From assembly GCF_018256155.1 (NCBI RefSeq), contig NZ_JAERLY010000002.1:1-64000 (forward strand): 64,000 nucleotides of DNA, in the 5' to 3' direction. Position 1 is the stretch's first letter, and each line of letters begins with the position of its first letter. The notes below the pieces were generated by a model that made no database searches, was not told the origin of the DNA, and saw only the letters and a list, made by a program, of their open reading frames with translations. A program made the translations under genes and the position numbers. The DNA is from Gluconobacter sp. Dm-62 (GTDB lineage: Bacteria; Pseudomonadota; Alphaproteobacteria; Acetobacterales; Acetobacteraceae). Of the stretch, positions 34,188 to 44,079 are shown piece after piece.

Positions 34188-35876
34188 ATGACGAAGACAA
34201 TCCCTCCCTTCTCCGAACTGTCTTTCCCCCGGCCTGACGAACAGTCTCTCAAGGCCCGTTATGACGCCATCGCGTCCCTGCTTGATGCCGGCGACCGTGT
34301 GGAAGCTCTACACGCTTTTGATGCTATCCGGCGCGAGTATGAGTCGTGGGCGTCGCATGTGCATCTGCAGTTTTCGCGCAATACGCAGGATGAAGCTGCG
34401 AAGGCTGGTCGTGACTATGCAGACCGGCTCTCCCCGGTCGCGACCGATCATGAGGTGACCGTCAAGAAGCGCCTTCTGGCCGATCCCGACCGCGAAGGCC
34501 TTGAGGCCATCGTCACGCTACATGTCGTCCGGCTCTGGGAATCTGACACGACGACTTTCGATCCGCGCATCAGCACGGATCTTGAAGAAGAGGCGCGTCT
34601 CGCCGGAGAGTACACGGCGCTTCTGGCTGCTGCGAAAATCCCCTTTGATGGCAAGACGCTTAACCTGTCCGGGCTTGTGCCTTACCTTCAAGGGATGGAT
34701 CGGGATGTTCGCCATGCGGCCGAGGCGGCGCGCTGGGCGTTCTTCGAGGAAAATGGTACGGAGCTCGATGCTCTTTACGGCAAGCTTGTCGCTTTGCGTG
34801 ACCGGATGGCGAAGACGCTTGGTTTCGAAAACTATATCGAACTGGGTTACCGTCGGATGCGGCGGACAGATTACGGTCCCGAGCAGGTTGCGACATTTCG
34901 CGAGAAAGTTCTGGCCTATGTCACCCCGCTGATCAGTTCGCTCATGGAGCGCCGACGCCTTAAAATGGGCTGGGACAAGGTGATGGCGTGGGATGAGGCC
35001 CTGATTGACCTGCAGGGAAATCCCGGACCTGCGGGCGATCATGATCTTCTGGTGGCGCGCGCGGAGGGTATGTTCCGTGACCTCGATCCATCAGGCGAAA
35101 TGGCAGATTTTTACGCGCAGATGCGGGATCTGGGCTATCTCGACCTGAAGAACCGAGACGGCAAGGCAGGGGGCGGTTTCTGCACGTCCTTCCCAACGGT
35201 TGGAACGCCCTACATCTTTGCCAATTTCAACGGCACCCATAATGATATTGGCGTTTTCACGCATGAAATGGGACATGCGTTCCAGAACTGGAAAAGCCGT
35301 GACCTGCCGTGGATCGACCAGCTCTGGCCGACCATGGAAGCTGCCGAAATTCATTCGATGGGACTGGAGTTCCTGACCTGGCCGCAGATTGGCGAACTGG
35401 TTGAGGACGGTGCGGCGGATCGCTATCGTCGGATGCATCTGATCGATGCCCTGTCATTCTTCCCTTATGGCGTGTGTGTGGATCACTTTCAGCATGAGGT
35501 TTACGCGCATCCGGAGATGACGTCCGAAGAGCGTCATCAGACCTGGGAGCGGCTTGAAAAGCTTTATATGCCGTGGAGGGACTGGGGCGATCTGGCTTAT
35601 CCGGCGAAGGGTAGACGCTGGCAGGCGCAGCTCCATATCTATCGGCTGCCGTTCTATTACATCGATTATGCACTGGCGCAGTGCTGTGCGTTGCAGCTCT
35701 GGCTGGGGTCACGTCTTGATCGGGAAGGGACACTGGAAACCTATCGCAAGCTTTGCGCTGAAGGCGGCTCAAAGCCGTTCGCGCAGCTTGTCTCTGAGGC
35801 CGGGCTGACCTCTCCGTTCGAGGCCGATGTTCTGGCAGAAGTCGTGCATGAAGCCGAGCAGGTGCTCGCCCTCTGA
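34188..35876 (+). CDS. pepF: M3-family oligoendopeptidase (PepF-like), 562 aa
   Basis: This zinc metallopeptidase cleaves cytosolic peptides. The zinc motif HEMGH (359-363) is followed by the third ligand region AAEIHSMGLEFLTW. The domain order (helical lid, catalytic core) and length fit the family. ATG 34188 is taken; ATG 34152 would add twelve residues, and neither has a strong ribosome site. Confidence 0.9.
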   Translation: MTKTIPPFSELSFPRPDEQSLKARYDAIASLLDAGDRVEALHAFDAIRREYESWASHVHLQFSRNTQDEAAKAGRDYADRLSPVATDHEVTVKKRLLADPDREGLEAIVTLHVVRLWESDTTTFDPRISTDLEEEARLAGEYTALLAAAKIPFDGKTLNLSGLVPYLQGMDRDVRHAAEAARWAFFEENGTELDALYGKLVALRDRMAKTLGFENYIELGYRRMRRTDYGPEQVATFREKVLAYVTPLISSLMERRRLKMGWDKVMAWDEALIDLQGNPGPAGDHDLLVARAEGMFRDLDPSGEMADFYAQMRDLGYLDLKNRDGKAGGGFCTSFPTVGTPYIFANFNGTHNDIGVFTHEMGHAFQNWKSRDLPWIDQLWPTMEAAEIHSMGLEFLTWPQIGELVEDGAADRYRRMHLIDALSFFPYGVCVDHFQHEVYAHPEMTSEERHQTWERLEKLYMPWRDWGDLAYPAKGRRWQAQLHIYRLPFYYIDYALAQCCALQLWLGSRLDREGTLETYRKLCAEGGSKPFAQLVSEAGLTSPFEADVLAEVVHEAEQVLAL

Positions 35877-35885
35877 ATATGGGAT

Positions 35886-35912
35886 GAGGCTCCGGAAAAA
35901 AGCCGGAGCCTC
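35886..35912. terminator. Convergent terminator hairpin
   Basis: A perfect ten-base-pair stem GAGGCTCCGG / CCGGAGCCTC with an A-rich loop lies between the convergent peptidase and thioredoxin-like genes. No long T-run follows on the plus strand; the hairpin likely ends both transcripts. Confidence 0.6.
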
Positions 35913-35918
35913 AATGCG

Positions 35919-36455
35919 TTATCCGCGTTTGTTCCAACTGGAAATGAGGTCCAGAACAGCTTGCGGGGACATACTGCGGGCATTGCCCAGAGCAGTCGAT
36001 CCGTCGCCATTCAGGGCGTGACCGTCTGGTGTCACGATGATGACGGTCGGCACTGCCTTGATGGTCACGCCGTAACGTGCAGCCAGGTCAAGATTGGTAT
36101 TGATGCGTCCGACATTGACCGGGACCACGACAAACTGGCTATCGAGCCAGCGTGCGGCGTCGGGCAGGGCAAAAATGCCGCCGAGCATTTTGCAGTCCGG
36201 GCACCAGTTGCCGCCGAAATCCAGCAGAACCTTGCGATGGGTCCTTTGTGCCAGAGCAAAGGCCTGCGCTACCTGCTCACGAGCGACCGCTGTGTCTGGA
36301 TAGGGTGTGGCGACAGGAGGGGCTGAAGTTTCGGTCAACTGAGGGGCAGGCACGGCTGGCACAGTAGATGCGGCCTGTGCCGGCAGAACTGCGGTGAGCG
36401 CCAGACCGAGGCCGGCAGCGGCAAGAAGGGAACGGCGCATGAAAAAGGCTTTCAT
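35919..36455 (-). CDS. Exported thioredoxin-fold protein, 178 aa
   Basis: A signal peptide (MKAFFMRRSLLAAAGLGLAL..., cleaved near AQA-AS) and a Pro/Ala linker precede a thioredoxin fold with the active site WCPDC (Cys84 and Cys87). VPTVIIVTPDG supplies the cis-proline. It probably works in periplasmic disulfide reduction. I chose ATG 36455 because GAGGA lies eight bases upstream; ATG 36473 is less well placed. Confidence 0.85.
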   Translation of the reverse strand: MKAFFMRRSLLAAAGLGLALTAVLPAQAASTVPAVPAPQLTETSAPPVATPYPDTAVAREQVAQAFALAQRTHRKVLLDFGGNWCPDCKMLGGIFALPDAARWLDSQFVVVPVNVGRINTNLDLAARYGVTIKAVPTVIIVTPDGHALNGDGSTALGNARSMSPQAVLDLISSWNKRG

Positions 36456-36529
36456 TGATGTTGTCCTCTGCATGCCATAACGCAGAAAGACGAGAACAGA
36501 TGATTAAAGCCCAATTTCCATGAAAGGTC

Positions 36530-36862
36530 ATGCGTTTGAAAAAACCATCAGCACGTCCGCAAGCGACTTCTCAGCGTGAGGTCAGTGTAACGGAAACCCT
36601 GATCCGCACTGCAACCCTCGTCGTGTTGACGCTCGCATTCGCGTCGATATTCCGCTTCTGGCAGCCGGCGATCAAACTTGCGCAGCATGTGGCAGGCACA
36701 TCAGCCTGGCAGGAGCTCTACAGCCTGTTCCATATTGAATCAGGCCTTGGGCGGGAACAGCTGATTCTGACCGGTATTATGATTGTCTGCTTCCTGCTTG
36801 CGCTCGCGATACAGTTTATTGGACTGATTGTTTTCCAGCGAATCAGGAAACGCTGGAGCTGA
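36530..36862 (+). CDS. Small two-helix membrane protein, 110 aa
   Basis: A basic N-terminus is followed by hydrophobic segments at about 26-43 (TATLVVLTLAFASIFRF) and 81-103 (LTGIMIVCFLLALAIQFIGLIVF). No family is recognised. It is divergent from the thioredoxin-like gene and runs toward the DUF423 gene, six bases apart. Confidence 0.6.
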   Translation: MRLKKPSARPQATSQREVSVTETLIRTATLVVLTLAFASIFRFWQPAIKLAQHVAGTSAWQELYSLFHIESGLGREQLILTGIMIVCFLLALAIQFIGLIVFQRIRKRWS

Positions 36863-36868
36863 CAGGCT

Positions 36869-37300
36869 CTAGCGCGGGAAGGGACGCCTCAAAGCCGAGG
36901 CAGCAGCCAGACACCAGGCGATCATGAGCATCGTGCCGCCATAAGGCGCGATCCGTCCGATTGATATGGAACCAAGTTTCAGGTTGAAGAGCGCGAGCAG
37001 GGTGACTGGTACGCAGAACAGAACCATGCCTATCGCCATGCACAGACAGGAAAGCCGGATCAGTTTTGGCGACAGGCGGGCTGCGTTTAAAGAGAGTATG
37101 CAAAGCCCCAGCGCATGCCACATCTGGATTTCAACAGCAGAATGCAGCATGTCCCGGCCGTTCGGAACGGCAAAAAGGCGGTCCGGAAGGTGGGCGGACA
37201 GTGCCCCCAGCATGACGCCCGCTGCGGCGGACAGGGTGGCGAAAACGAAACTTCCGCGGATCAGATCGGGCATATTGGAGCGGACAGGATTTGCGGACAT
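36869..37300 (-). CDS. DUF423 membrane protein, 143 aa
   Basis: Four hydrophobic helices and the conserved end APYGGTMLMIAW mark the DUF423 family. Its function is unknown; members are small inner-membrane proteins. A later start at 37273 (MPDLIRG) is possible. Confidence 0.82.
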   Translation of the reverse strand: MSANPVRSNMPDLIRGSFVFATLSAAAGVMLGALSAHLPDRLFAVPNGRDMLHSAVEIQMWHALGLCILSLNAARLSPKLIRLSCLCMAIGMVLFCVPVTLLALFNLKLGSISIGRIAPYGGTMLMIAWCLAAASALRRPFPR

Positions 37301-37415
37301 GCCGTGAATGTATCATGTGTTGTCTGAACAGCGAATGAGAGACTGTCATGAGTGGATTGTCAGTCTGTCGCGGCCTGTCTCTTTGGGGCAGGCGCGTTTG
37401 AAAAAGGAAGCTTCG

Positions 37416-38006
37416 ATGACTGTTTCATATCTCCGCCTGTGCCTGTCCGCTGGCCTTATTGCTGGTCTGGCTGCCTGTAATGCTCCTGATGCACCGCCGG
37501 CGCCTGCGCTTCCGAGTGTGGCCTCGACTTACAAGCTGACCACGGGGGATGCAGCGTTCATCCAGCAGGTCGACGAAATGGATCAGACCCAGATTGCCAT
37601 TGCGACGCTTGCCGCAACTCACAGCAACAGCGACGTAATCAAAGCGTTTGCGACAACCGTGCAGGGTGACCACACGACCAACCAGAAGGCCGTAGCCAAG
37701 ATTGCATCGGATGCCAACCTGACGTTAGCCGCCAAGATCGATGCAGCCGATCAGGAGCACGTCGATTCGTTTTCCCACCTTTGCGGGGCAGCCTTCGATC
37801 GCATGTTCCTGCGTGATGTCGTAAGCACGCGGACAGCAGATCTGGGTAAGGCCATTACGACGGCCAAGGCCTCAGGGGGCACGCCTGACGTGAAGACGCT
37901 TGCTTCGGACACAGACAAGATGCTGACAGATCACACGTCCCGGGCGCATGACCTGATGGGTGATCACACGATCAGCCATCATGCAAAACACAAACGAAAC
38001 CGCTGA
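37416..38006 (+). CDS. DUF4142 lipoprotein, 196 aa
   Basis: A lipoprotein signal with lipobox LAAC precedes a helical domain with the DUF4142 pattern (DAAFIQQVDEMDQTQIAIATLA..., IKAFA.T.., DH). The C-terminus is His/Lys-rich (HHAKHKRNR). I chose ATG 37416, preceded by GGAAG; the open frame runs further upstream without support. Its role is unknown. Confidence 0.8.
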   Translation: MTVSYLRLCLSAGLIAGLAACNAPDAPPAPALPSVASTYKLTTGDAAFIQQVDEMDQTQIAIATLAATHSNSDVIKAFATTVQGDHTTNQKAVAKIASDANLTLAAKIDAADQEHVDSFSHLCGAAFDRMFLRDVVSTRTADLGKAITTAKASGGTPDVKTLASDTDKMLTDHTSRAHDLMGDHTISHHAKHKRNR

Positions 38007-38026
38007 AAACAGAAACTGGTTAGAGC

Positions 38027-38599
38027 ATGAGCATTCGCATCGACAGGATTGTGACCCGTGGTGGAGATGGGGGACAGACATCACTTGGAGACGGGACGCG
38101 TGTCTCCAAGTCGTCTGACCGTATCGAGGCGATGGGAACTGTTGATGAACTCAATGCCCATTTGGGGATTTTGTGCTGTTCCTTGGTGCAGGATCCCCGG
38201 ACTGCCGGACTTGAAGGCGAGGTTCGGCAGATCCAGTCCTGTCTGTTCGATCTGGGCGCAGATCTCTGTCTGCCTGACCCCGAGCGGGCACCCAGTCTGA
38301 CATCAGAAGCCAGCATTTGGCTTGAATCCAGACTTGAAGACATGCGCCAACACCAGCAGGAACTCAGAAGTTTCATCCTGCCAGGGGGGAGCGCTGTTGC
38401 AGCTCAGGCGCATCTTGCAAGAACGGTGGCGCGCCGTGCCGAGCGTCGGGTTGCCGTTTTGGAGCAGCCTCCCAAAGAAGCGCTTCGTTTTCTCAACAGA
38501 CTGTCTGATTACTTCTTTGTTCTTGCCCGTCATGCCAATAATCATGGTGAAACGGATATTCTCTGGTCTCCGGGACGTTGGAATCAGAAGAAAATATAA
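38027..38599 (+). CDS. Cob(I)alamin adenosyltransferase, PduO type, 190 aa
   Basis: It transfers adenosyl from ATP to cob(I)alamin. The N-terminal ATP motif TRGGDGGQTSLGDGTRVSK and the RIEAMGTVDELNAHLG segment are typical, as is RAERRVAVL near the end. The length is normal, and it starts 20 bases after the preceding lipoprotein gene. Confidence 0.93.
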   Translation: MSIRIDRIVTRGGDGGQTSLGDGTRVSKSSDRIEAMGTVDELNAHLGILCCSLVQDPRTAGLEGEVRQIQSCLFDLGADLCLPDPERAPSLTSEASIWLESRLEDMRQHQQELRSFILPGGSAVAAQAHLARTVARRAERRVAVLEQPPKEALRFLNRLSDYFFVLARHANNHGETDILWSPGRWNQKKI

Positions 38600-38814
38600 G
38601 CATGCGGCCATTACCCTGATGACAGAGCACGCATGAAGTGCTAGGAAAATCGGGTCAGAACGCTGGAGATCCTCCAGGCGAGTCGACTTTTCATATCCTT
38701 GTCAGGACATGTCGTTGCTGAGTGGGCTGACGCCCGGTCAGCCTTTCTGTCTTTCGGCAGACCTGTCCCGCAGGGGAAAAATCTACAAATATCATATTGG
38801 TTGAAAAATACAGA

Positions 38815-39372
38815 ATGCAGGACGAGCATCAGGTTAACGAAGAAGACAAGCTGCGGCAGGCTCTGGCCCGTCTGGGTGCAGGAGCATCTTCCCGCGCTCC
38901 CAAATCGCGGCCTGTCACTGCTACCCCCGAGCGTCGTCGACGTTTTGTTCGTGACGGACAGGTGGTGGTCGAACATCAGGGTAGCCGCGGAATTGCCGCG
39001 CGCAATCCCAGTCAGGAAGATCAAGAAGAAATCGAGCGCCTGCGGCAGTCGGTCAAGCGCGAGCAGCGTCGGTGGGAAGAAGCCGAGCGGAGCCTGATGG
39101 AAATCAGGTCCCAGCTCAAGGCGTTCGAAACGCGCGAAGCTCATGCGAAGATCCAGATTACGGAACTGAACCGCGAGCTGCGTGAAAACCAGGATGCGAT
39201 CCAGACGCTGAAGGCTTCTCTGCATCAGGCGCGCGAACAGGCTGCCGAAGCGGCCCGTCGTACGCCCCGTCCGGTCGGGCGCCCCCGCAAGGAAGTTGCT
39301 CCGGAAGCTGTAGAGATGGCGGGAACAGAAGTTTCCGAACAGGAGCCTGTGCAGTGGTGGGTGAAGGCCTGA
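38815..39372 (+). CDS. Coiled-coil protein with GRPRKE motif, 185 aa
   Basis: A basic N-terminus (RPVTATPERRRRFVRDGQVVVEH) precedes a long coiled coil (about 70-145). A GRPRKE segment, resembling a single AT-hook, follows. ATG 38815 is taken; TTG 38797 is also in frame. Such a layout might bind DNA, but no family is known. The 215 bases before it (38600-38814) show no gene. The stop lies inside a terminator hairpin. Confidence 0.6.
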   Translation: MQDEHQVNEEDKLRQALARLGAGASSRAPKSRPVTATPERRRRFVRDGQVVVEHQGSRGIAARNPSQEDQEEIERLRQSVKREQRRWEEAERSLMEIRSQLKAFETREAHAKIQITELNRELRENQDAIQTLKASLHQAREQAAEAARRTPRPVGRPRKEVAPEAVEMAGTEVSEQEPVQWWVKA

Positions 39373-39386
39373 TCACAGGCCTTCAC
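39361..39386. terminator. Terminator hairpin overlapping a stop codon
   Basis: An eleven-base-pair perfect stem GTGAAGGCCTG / CAGGCCTTCAC with an ATCA loop is followed by GTTT. It covers the stop codon of the coiled-coil gene and lies between convergent genes, so it likely serves both. Confidence 0.75.
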
Positions 39387-39399
39387 GTTTCACTTATGC

Positions 39400-41283
39400 T
39401 TACTGTGACTGTTTGACCTGCCGCCCGAACCAGAGCAGCACCCCACAAAAGACAGCCCAACCCAGCCCGGCATTGAGCAGGGCTGGTATAGGAAGTGCCA
39501 GCGTATCGGCGCTTCCTGTAGCTCCCGCCATTGCCGCCAAAGCAACGCCGATCAGGCTTTCTCCCACGATAAAGCCTGATGCGATCATTGTTCCCTGTTC
39601 TTTGGGGAAACGCCGCAGTAGCCATCCAAGCCCGGCGCCAATGCCGATTGTGACGGAGACATCTGCCGGAAGGTAGATTCCCATACCAACGGCCAGCGGC
39701 GGAAGGGCCAGATTACGGCGGTGCAGCACAATATCCAGCACCACCAGAACCACGCCAAGTGCCGCTCCGATTTCCAGCATGAGCCAGTCAAGCTGGTGAG
39801 TCAGAATGCCGGTTGCGATGGCTGCCATCAGTGCGGGTTGTGGCGCGGCAAGGGCGCGTGACGGGTCCATATCCGCGCGCGGCATGGCGCCGGTAAAGCC
39901 ATAAGCCTGATACAGGACCTGAAGCACCCAGGGGATGACGATCGCACCGACCGCGCAGCCGATCAGCAAGGCAATCTCCTGCTTCCAGGGGGCTGCACCA
40001 ACGAGTTGGCCGGTCTTGAGGTCCTGAAGGTTATCGTTTGAAACGGCTGCCGATGCCGTGATTGCGGACAGGACGAACAGCCCGAAAGCAATGGCAACCG
40101 GGCGCTGCCCGACCGTGAGAAGGCCGCCGCTCTCCAGTCCCCAGAGGGCGACTGAAATCGCAATGATCGCAATGATTCCAACGCCGGAAATTGGCGAGGA
40201 TGACGAGCCGATGATACCAGCCATGTAGCCACAGGCGCTCGCGACCAGAAAGCCCAGTCCGAAACAGGCGATGAGGCCGATCAAAATCAGGGTCCCCAGT
40301 GCACCACCATGCGGCATGACGGGCCACAGGAAATAGGCGAACAGTCCGGCAAGCAGAATTGCAAGCCCGGCACACAGGCCGATCAGCGTTCTGGGAGAGA
40401 GATCGCGGTCGCTGTCATCGCCGGTTGCGAGATGAGTGACGGAGAGAGCTTCTTTAAGGCCCTGCGCCACTGGCCGTGCAAGAGCCAGCAATGTCCAGAT
40501 TGCAGCAACCGCAATGGTTCCGGCGCCGATGAACCTGACTTTGTGCAGCCAGAGACCTGTAGCTTCAGCCAGTGGGGTGGCTGAAGGGGCAAGATGACCC
40601 AGAACCGGCACCATGATGCCCCAGGCCAGTATTACGCCGAGCAACATGGCGATCCCGCCGCCGATCCCGACCAGGTATCCGGTGCCCAGCAGGGCAAGCG
40701 AGAAACTTCCATTCAGGCGGAAGGCTGACGACCCGACAACGGTTGCGGCAGAAAAACCGTCTGACAGGAGACGTAGTCCCGAAGTTGCAAAGGCAATCAC
40801 GCCTGAAATGATTGTGCCCAGCGTCAGTGATCGCAGGCTTCTGGCATCTCCCTCTGGCGATGAAGCGCGTAGAATTTCTGCGCAGGCTGTTCCTTCGGGG
40901 TAGGGCAGGTCGGAATTGCTCACAAGCGCGCGTCGGAGCGGGATGGTGAAGACAACACCAGTCATGCCACCCGCCATGGTTAGCAGGAGCGTGATGACAT
41001 ATGGAAATTCATGCCAGTACCCGACCATGATGAGGGCTGGGAACGCCGCAAACACACAGGACAGGGTGCCCGCTGCGGAGGCCTGGGTCTGGACCATGTT
41101 GTTTTCCAGCATGGTCCCGCCGCCCAGGAGACGCAGGACCGCCATCGAAATGATCGTAGCTGGAATGGACGAGCCAAAGGTCAGTCCGATCTTCAGACCC
41201 AGATAGACGTTCGCTGCCGTAAATACGACTGTGATGAGGGCTCCGAGAATAATCCCGCGGAGGGTCAGTTCGCGACTGTCCAT
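39400..41283 (-). CDS. OPT family oligopeptide transporter, 627 aa
   Basis: About fourteen membrane helices are seen, with family blocks near the N-terminus (GLKIGLTFGSSIPATIISMAVL, NNMVQTQASAAG) and later (PYPEGTACAEIL, GFLVASACGYMAGIIG, LQDLKTGQLVGA). OPT proteins import peptides or metal-chelate complexes using proton motive force; the substrate is unknown. Confidence 0.92.
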   Translation of the reverse strand: MDSRELTLRGIILGALITVVFTAANVYLGLKIGLTFGSSIPATIISMAVLRLLGGGTMLENNMVQTQASAAGTLSCVFAAFPALIMVGYWHEFPYVITLLLTMAGGMTGVVFTIPLRRALVSNSDLPYPEGTACAEILRASSPEGDARSLRSLTLGTIISGVIAFATSGLRLLSDGFSAATVVGSSAFRLNGSFSLALLGTGYLVGIGGGIAMLLGVILAWGIMVPVLGHLAPSATPLAEATGLWLHKVRFIGAGTIAVAAIWTLLALARPVAQGLKEALSVTHLATGDDSDRDLSPRTLIGLCAGLAILLAGLFAYFLWPVMPHGGALGTLILIGLIACFGLGFLVASACGYMAGIIGSSSSPISGVGIIAIIAISVALWGLESGGLLTVGQRPVAIAFGLFVLSAITASAAVSNDNLQDLKTGQLVGAAPWKQEIALLIGCAVGAIVIPWVLQVLYQAYGFTGAMPRADMDPSRALAAPQPALMAAIATGILTHQLDWLMLEIGAALGVVLVVLDIVLHRRNLALPPLAVGMGIYLPADVSVTIGIGAGLGWLLRRFPKEQGTMIASGFIVGESLIGVALAAMAGATGSADTLALPIPALLNAGLGWAVFCGVLLWFGRQVKQSQ

Positions 41284-41416
41284 GTATTTCTGTTCCGAAA
41301 TGATGGCAGATACAGAACATTCTGCTCTGTCCGCATGCCGGGCCGTTCAGGCGGCAACCGTTATCGTGGAACGGATTGCCGCTTTTGTCTGAGGTCTGTC
41401 AGGCCTGACGTTTTAT

Positions 41417-42010
41417 TTACTGGGTGTGGCTGTGGAATGCGACCGGAGTGAGATGCTCGCGGTTATAGCCCAGCTCGCCATGGGTCAGCTGATAGCCGAT
41501 TTCCAGCGTGTATGGATTTTCCTGCATCATGTTTTCGCTGCCGGGAAGATCGATCAGTCGCAGGTTGGTCCGAACCGACTGTGTGCTGACATTGGCCGGG
41601 AAGCGGAAGCTGTCAGTAAAGACTTTTTTGTCCACGATCTTGCCGTCACGCATGATGACGATGAAATATGGCACGTCGATCATGCTGCTGGTTGCGGCTG
41701 GCCCACGGGTCAGGTTCATCGCAAGACTCAAGCGCGTACGGACGGTCTGGTGGCCGTGCGGTCCATCCGGGCCACGCTCGCAGTCCCCGGAAAGGGAGGC
41801 GATCTGAGCGTGACTCACGAGACTGCCGATATCCGCACTCTTGCCGTCATAGACAAACTGGTCCGCTGCCGAACCCGGAATATCGAGCGCCGGACAGGCG
41901 GGTGCGAAGAAACTCGGGTTGGATTCGTCGCAGCCGGCCAGACTCGAAAGTGCCACGAAGGCAAAAGCCGGAGCAAACAGGGGCGAGGCGAAGCGCCGGA
42001 TGGCTGGCAT
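41417..42010 (-). CDS. Putative lipoprotein, 197 aa
   Basis: The signal segment ([23 protein letters not shown]) ends in lipobox LAGC. The mature part contains [19 protein letters not shown] and is mostly strand. No family is known to me. It runs divergently from ispH. The start was placed at ATG 42010; TTG 42031 is in frame. Confidence 0.65.
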   Translation of the reverse strand: MPAIRRFASPLFAPAFAFVALSSLAGCDESNPSFFAPACPALDIPGSAADQFVYDGKSADIGSLVSHAQIASLSGDCERGPDGPHGHQTVRTRLSLAMNLTRGPAATSSMIDVPYFIVIMRDGKIVDKKVFTDSFRFPANVSTQSVRTNLRLIDLPGSENMMQENPYTLEIGYQLTHGELGYNREHLTPVAFHSHTQ

Positions 42011-42111
42011 CAGCTGAAGAAACTCCCACAAAGCGGCCCGGACGTTGCGACGAGAGGCAATCCGGTCGATACTGGTCCTACATATCGAACTCCGCCCGCT
42101 TGGGGAACACC

Positions 42112-43122
42112 ATGTCAGAACAGACGACTTTCGCTCCTTCCCGCACCGATGGTGTGGAAGCCCATAAAACCCTTCGCGTCCTGCTCGCCGGTCCGCGTGG
42201 CTTCTGTGCCGGCGTGGACCGTGCCATCCGTGTCGTGGAAGAGGCCCTGCGTCGTTATGGTGCTCCGGTCTATGTCCGCCACGAGATCGTCCATAACCGG
42301 ACGGTCGTTGAAGGACTGGAAGCCAAGGGCGCCATTTTCGTCGAGGAACTGGACGAGGTTCCCGAAGACGGACACGTCGTTTTCTCGGCCCATGGCGTTC
42401 CCAAGGCCGTGCCGGCAGAAGCCCAGCGCCGCAACCTGCTGTATCTGGATGCGACCTGCCCGCTGGTGTCGAAGGTTCATCGTGAAGCCGAGCGTCACTT
42501 CGCAGGCGGTGGCCCGGACCAGCTTCATATCCTCATGATCGGCCATGCGGGCCATCCGGAAGTCGTGGGCACGATGGGCCAGCTTCCGCCGGGCGCCGTC
42601 ACGCTCATCAACGATGCGGAAGAAGCCCGCACGATCCAGCCGGAAGATCCCGCAAAGCTGGCTTTCATCACGCAGACCACGCTGTCTGTCGATGATACGG
42701 CCGAGATTGTGGACATCCTGCGCTCACGCTTCCCGCTGATCGAAGGCCCCAAGCGCGAAGACATCTGCTACGCCACGACCAACCGTCAGGAAGCCGTCAA
42801 GGCCATCGCGCCCGAAAGTGATCTGGTGATCGTGATCGGCTCGCCAAACTCTTCCAACTCGCAGCGTCTGCGGGAAGTGGCCGAGCGGTCGGGCGCGCGC
42901 CGTGCGCTGCTGGTGCCGAAGCTCGAAAATCTGGACTGGAGTGTCCTCGAAGGTGTGGAAACGCTTGGCATCAGTGCCGGTGCGTCCGCTCCCGAGAGCC
43001 TCGTGCAGGAAATGGTGACGGCTCTGGCCGAGAAGTACACGCTCAAGATCGAAGAGCGTATCGTCAAGGAAGAGAACATCAACTTCCGTCTGCCTGGCCC
43101 CCTGGCTGGCGAGGACGACTGA
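42112..43122 (+). CDS. ispH: 4-hydroxy-3-methylbut-2-enyl diphosphate reductase, 336 aa
   Basis: It makes IPP and DMAPP at the end of the MEP isoprenoid pathway. The Fe-S cysteines are Cys32 (GFCAGVD), Cys116 (DATCPL) and Cys219 (ICYATTN), spaced as in the E. coli enzyme. ATG 42112 follows GGGGAA. The N-terminal 20 residues are an extension beyond the common start. Confidence 0.95.
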   Translation: MSEQTTFAPSRTDGVEAHKTLRVLLAGPRGFCAGVDRAIRVVEEALRRYGAPVYVRHEIVHNRTVVEGLEAKGAIFVEELDEVPEDGHVVFSAHGVPKAVPAEAQRRNLLYLDATCPLVSKVHREAERHFAGGGPDQLHILMIGHAGHPEVVGTMGQLPPGAVTLINDAEEARTIQPEDPAKLAFITQTTLSVDDTAEIVDILRSRFPLIEGPKREDICYATTNRQEAVKAIAPESDLVIVIGSPNSSNSQRLREVAERSGARRALLVPKLENLDWSVLEGVETLGISAGASAPESLVQEMVTALAEKYTLKIEERIVKEENINFRLPGPLAGEDD

Positions 43123-43128
43123 TTTCTC

Positions 43129-44079
43129 ATGGCCGTCTATACGGAACTGGCGGCCGAGACGCTTGAAGCGTTTCTTGGCACTTACGAGATCGGGACGCTG
43201 GTCTCGTTTCATGGCATCGCCGAGGGTGTCGAAAACAGCAATTTCCTCCTCCGCACAACGGGGGGGGATTTCATTCTCACGCTGTTCGAGCGCCGGGTGA
43301 ATGCCGCTGAACTCCCATGGTTTCTGGGGCTTATGCAGCATCTGGCGGGCAGGGGGCTGAACTGCCCACTCCCCGTATCGGACCGGAACGGAAATGCCCT
43401 CCGGATTCTTGCGGACCGTCCTGCCGCAATCACGACATTTCTTCCCGGTGTTTCCGCGACCCAGCTTGACGCGGGCCTGTGTCTGGAACTCGGCAAGGCG
43501 CTGGCCCGGCTGCACAACGCAGGCGAAGGTTATGACGCGGTCCGTCCAAATGCGCTGTCTCCAGCGGCATGGGGCCCGCTGCTCGAAAGCTGTGGCGAGA
43601 GCGGAGACGCGCTTTCACCCGGCCTGACGGCTGAAGTCCGGGCAGCGCTTCAGAAAATCGAAGGTGCGTGGCCGTCTTCGGAGGCTCTTCCGCGCGGTCA
43701 GATTCATGCAGACCTGTTTCCGGATAATGTTTTCTTTCAGAACGGGCAGGTGTCCGGGCTGATCGACTTCTATTTCGCCTGTACGGATTTTCTGGCCTAC
43801 GATCTGGCTATCTGCCTGAACGCCTGGTGCTTCCGTGACGAAAAGACGTTCGAGCCGTCTTTTGCCGCTGCGATCCTTCAGGGTTATGAGAGCATTCGTC
43901 CGCTCAGCGAGGCAGAGAAAGCCGCGCTTCCGACCCTGTGTCAGGGCGCTGCCATCCGCTTCCTTCTGACGCGGCTGTATGACTGGATCAACACGCCAGC
44001 CAACGCTCTGGTGACCCGCAAAGATCCGCTGGCCTATCTGGTGCGCCTGCGTCATTTCGAAGGCGTTGCTCATGTCTGA
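43129..44079 (+). CDS. thrB: Homoserine kinase, APH type, 316 aa
   Basis: This is the alphaproteobacterial (ThrB type 2) enzyme, with an aminoglycoside-phosphotransferase fold rather than the GHMP fold. The pattern HGIAEGVENSNFLL is near the start, and the catalytic loop reads HADLFPDNVFF followed by LIDFYFACTDFLAYDLA. It makes O-phosphohomoserine for threonine. It overlaps rnhA by eight bases. Confidence 0.92.
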   Translation: MAVYTELAAETLEAFLGTYEIGTLVSFHGIAEGVENSNFLLRTTGGDFILTLFERRVNAAELPWFLGLMQHLAGRGLNCPLPVSDRNGNALRILADRPAAITTFLPGVSATQLDAGLCLELGKALARLHNAGEGYDAVRPNALSPAAWGPLLESCGESGDALSPGLTAEVRAALQKIEGAWPSSEALPRGQIHADLFPDNVFFQNGQVSGLIDFYFACTDFLAYDLAICLNAWCFRDEKTFEPSFAAAILQGYESIRPLSEAEKAALPTLCQGAAIRFLLTRLYDWINTPANALVTRKDPLAYLVRLRHFEGVAHV

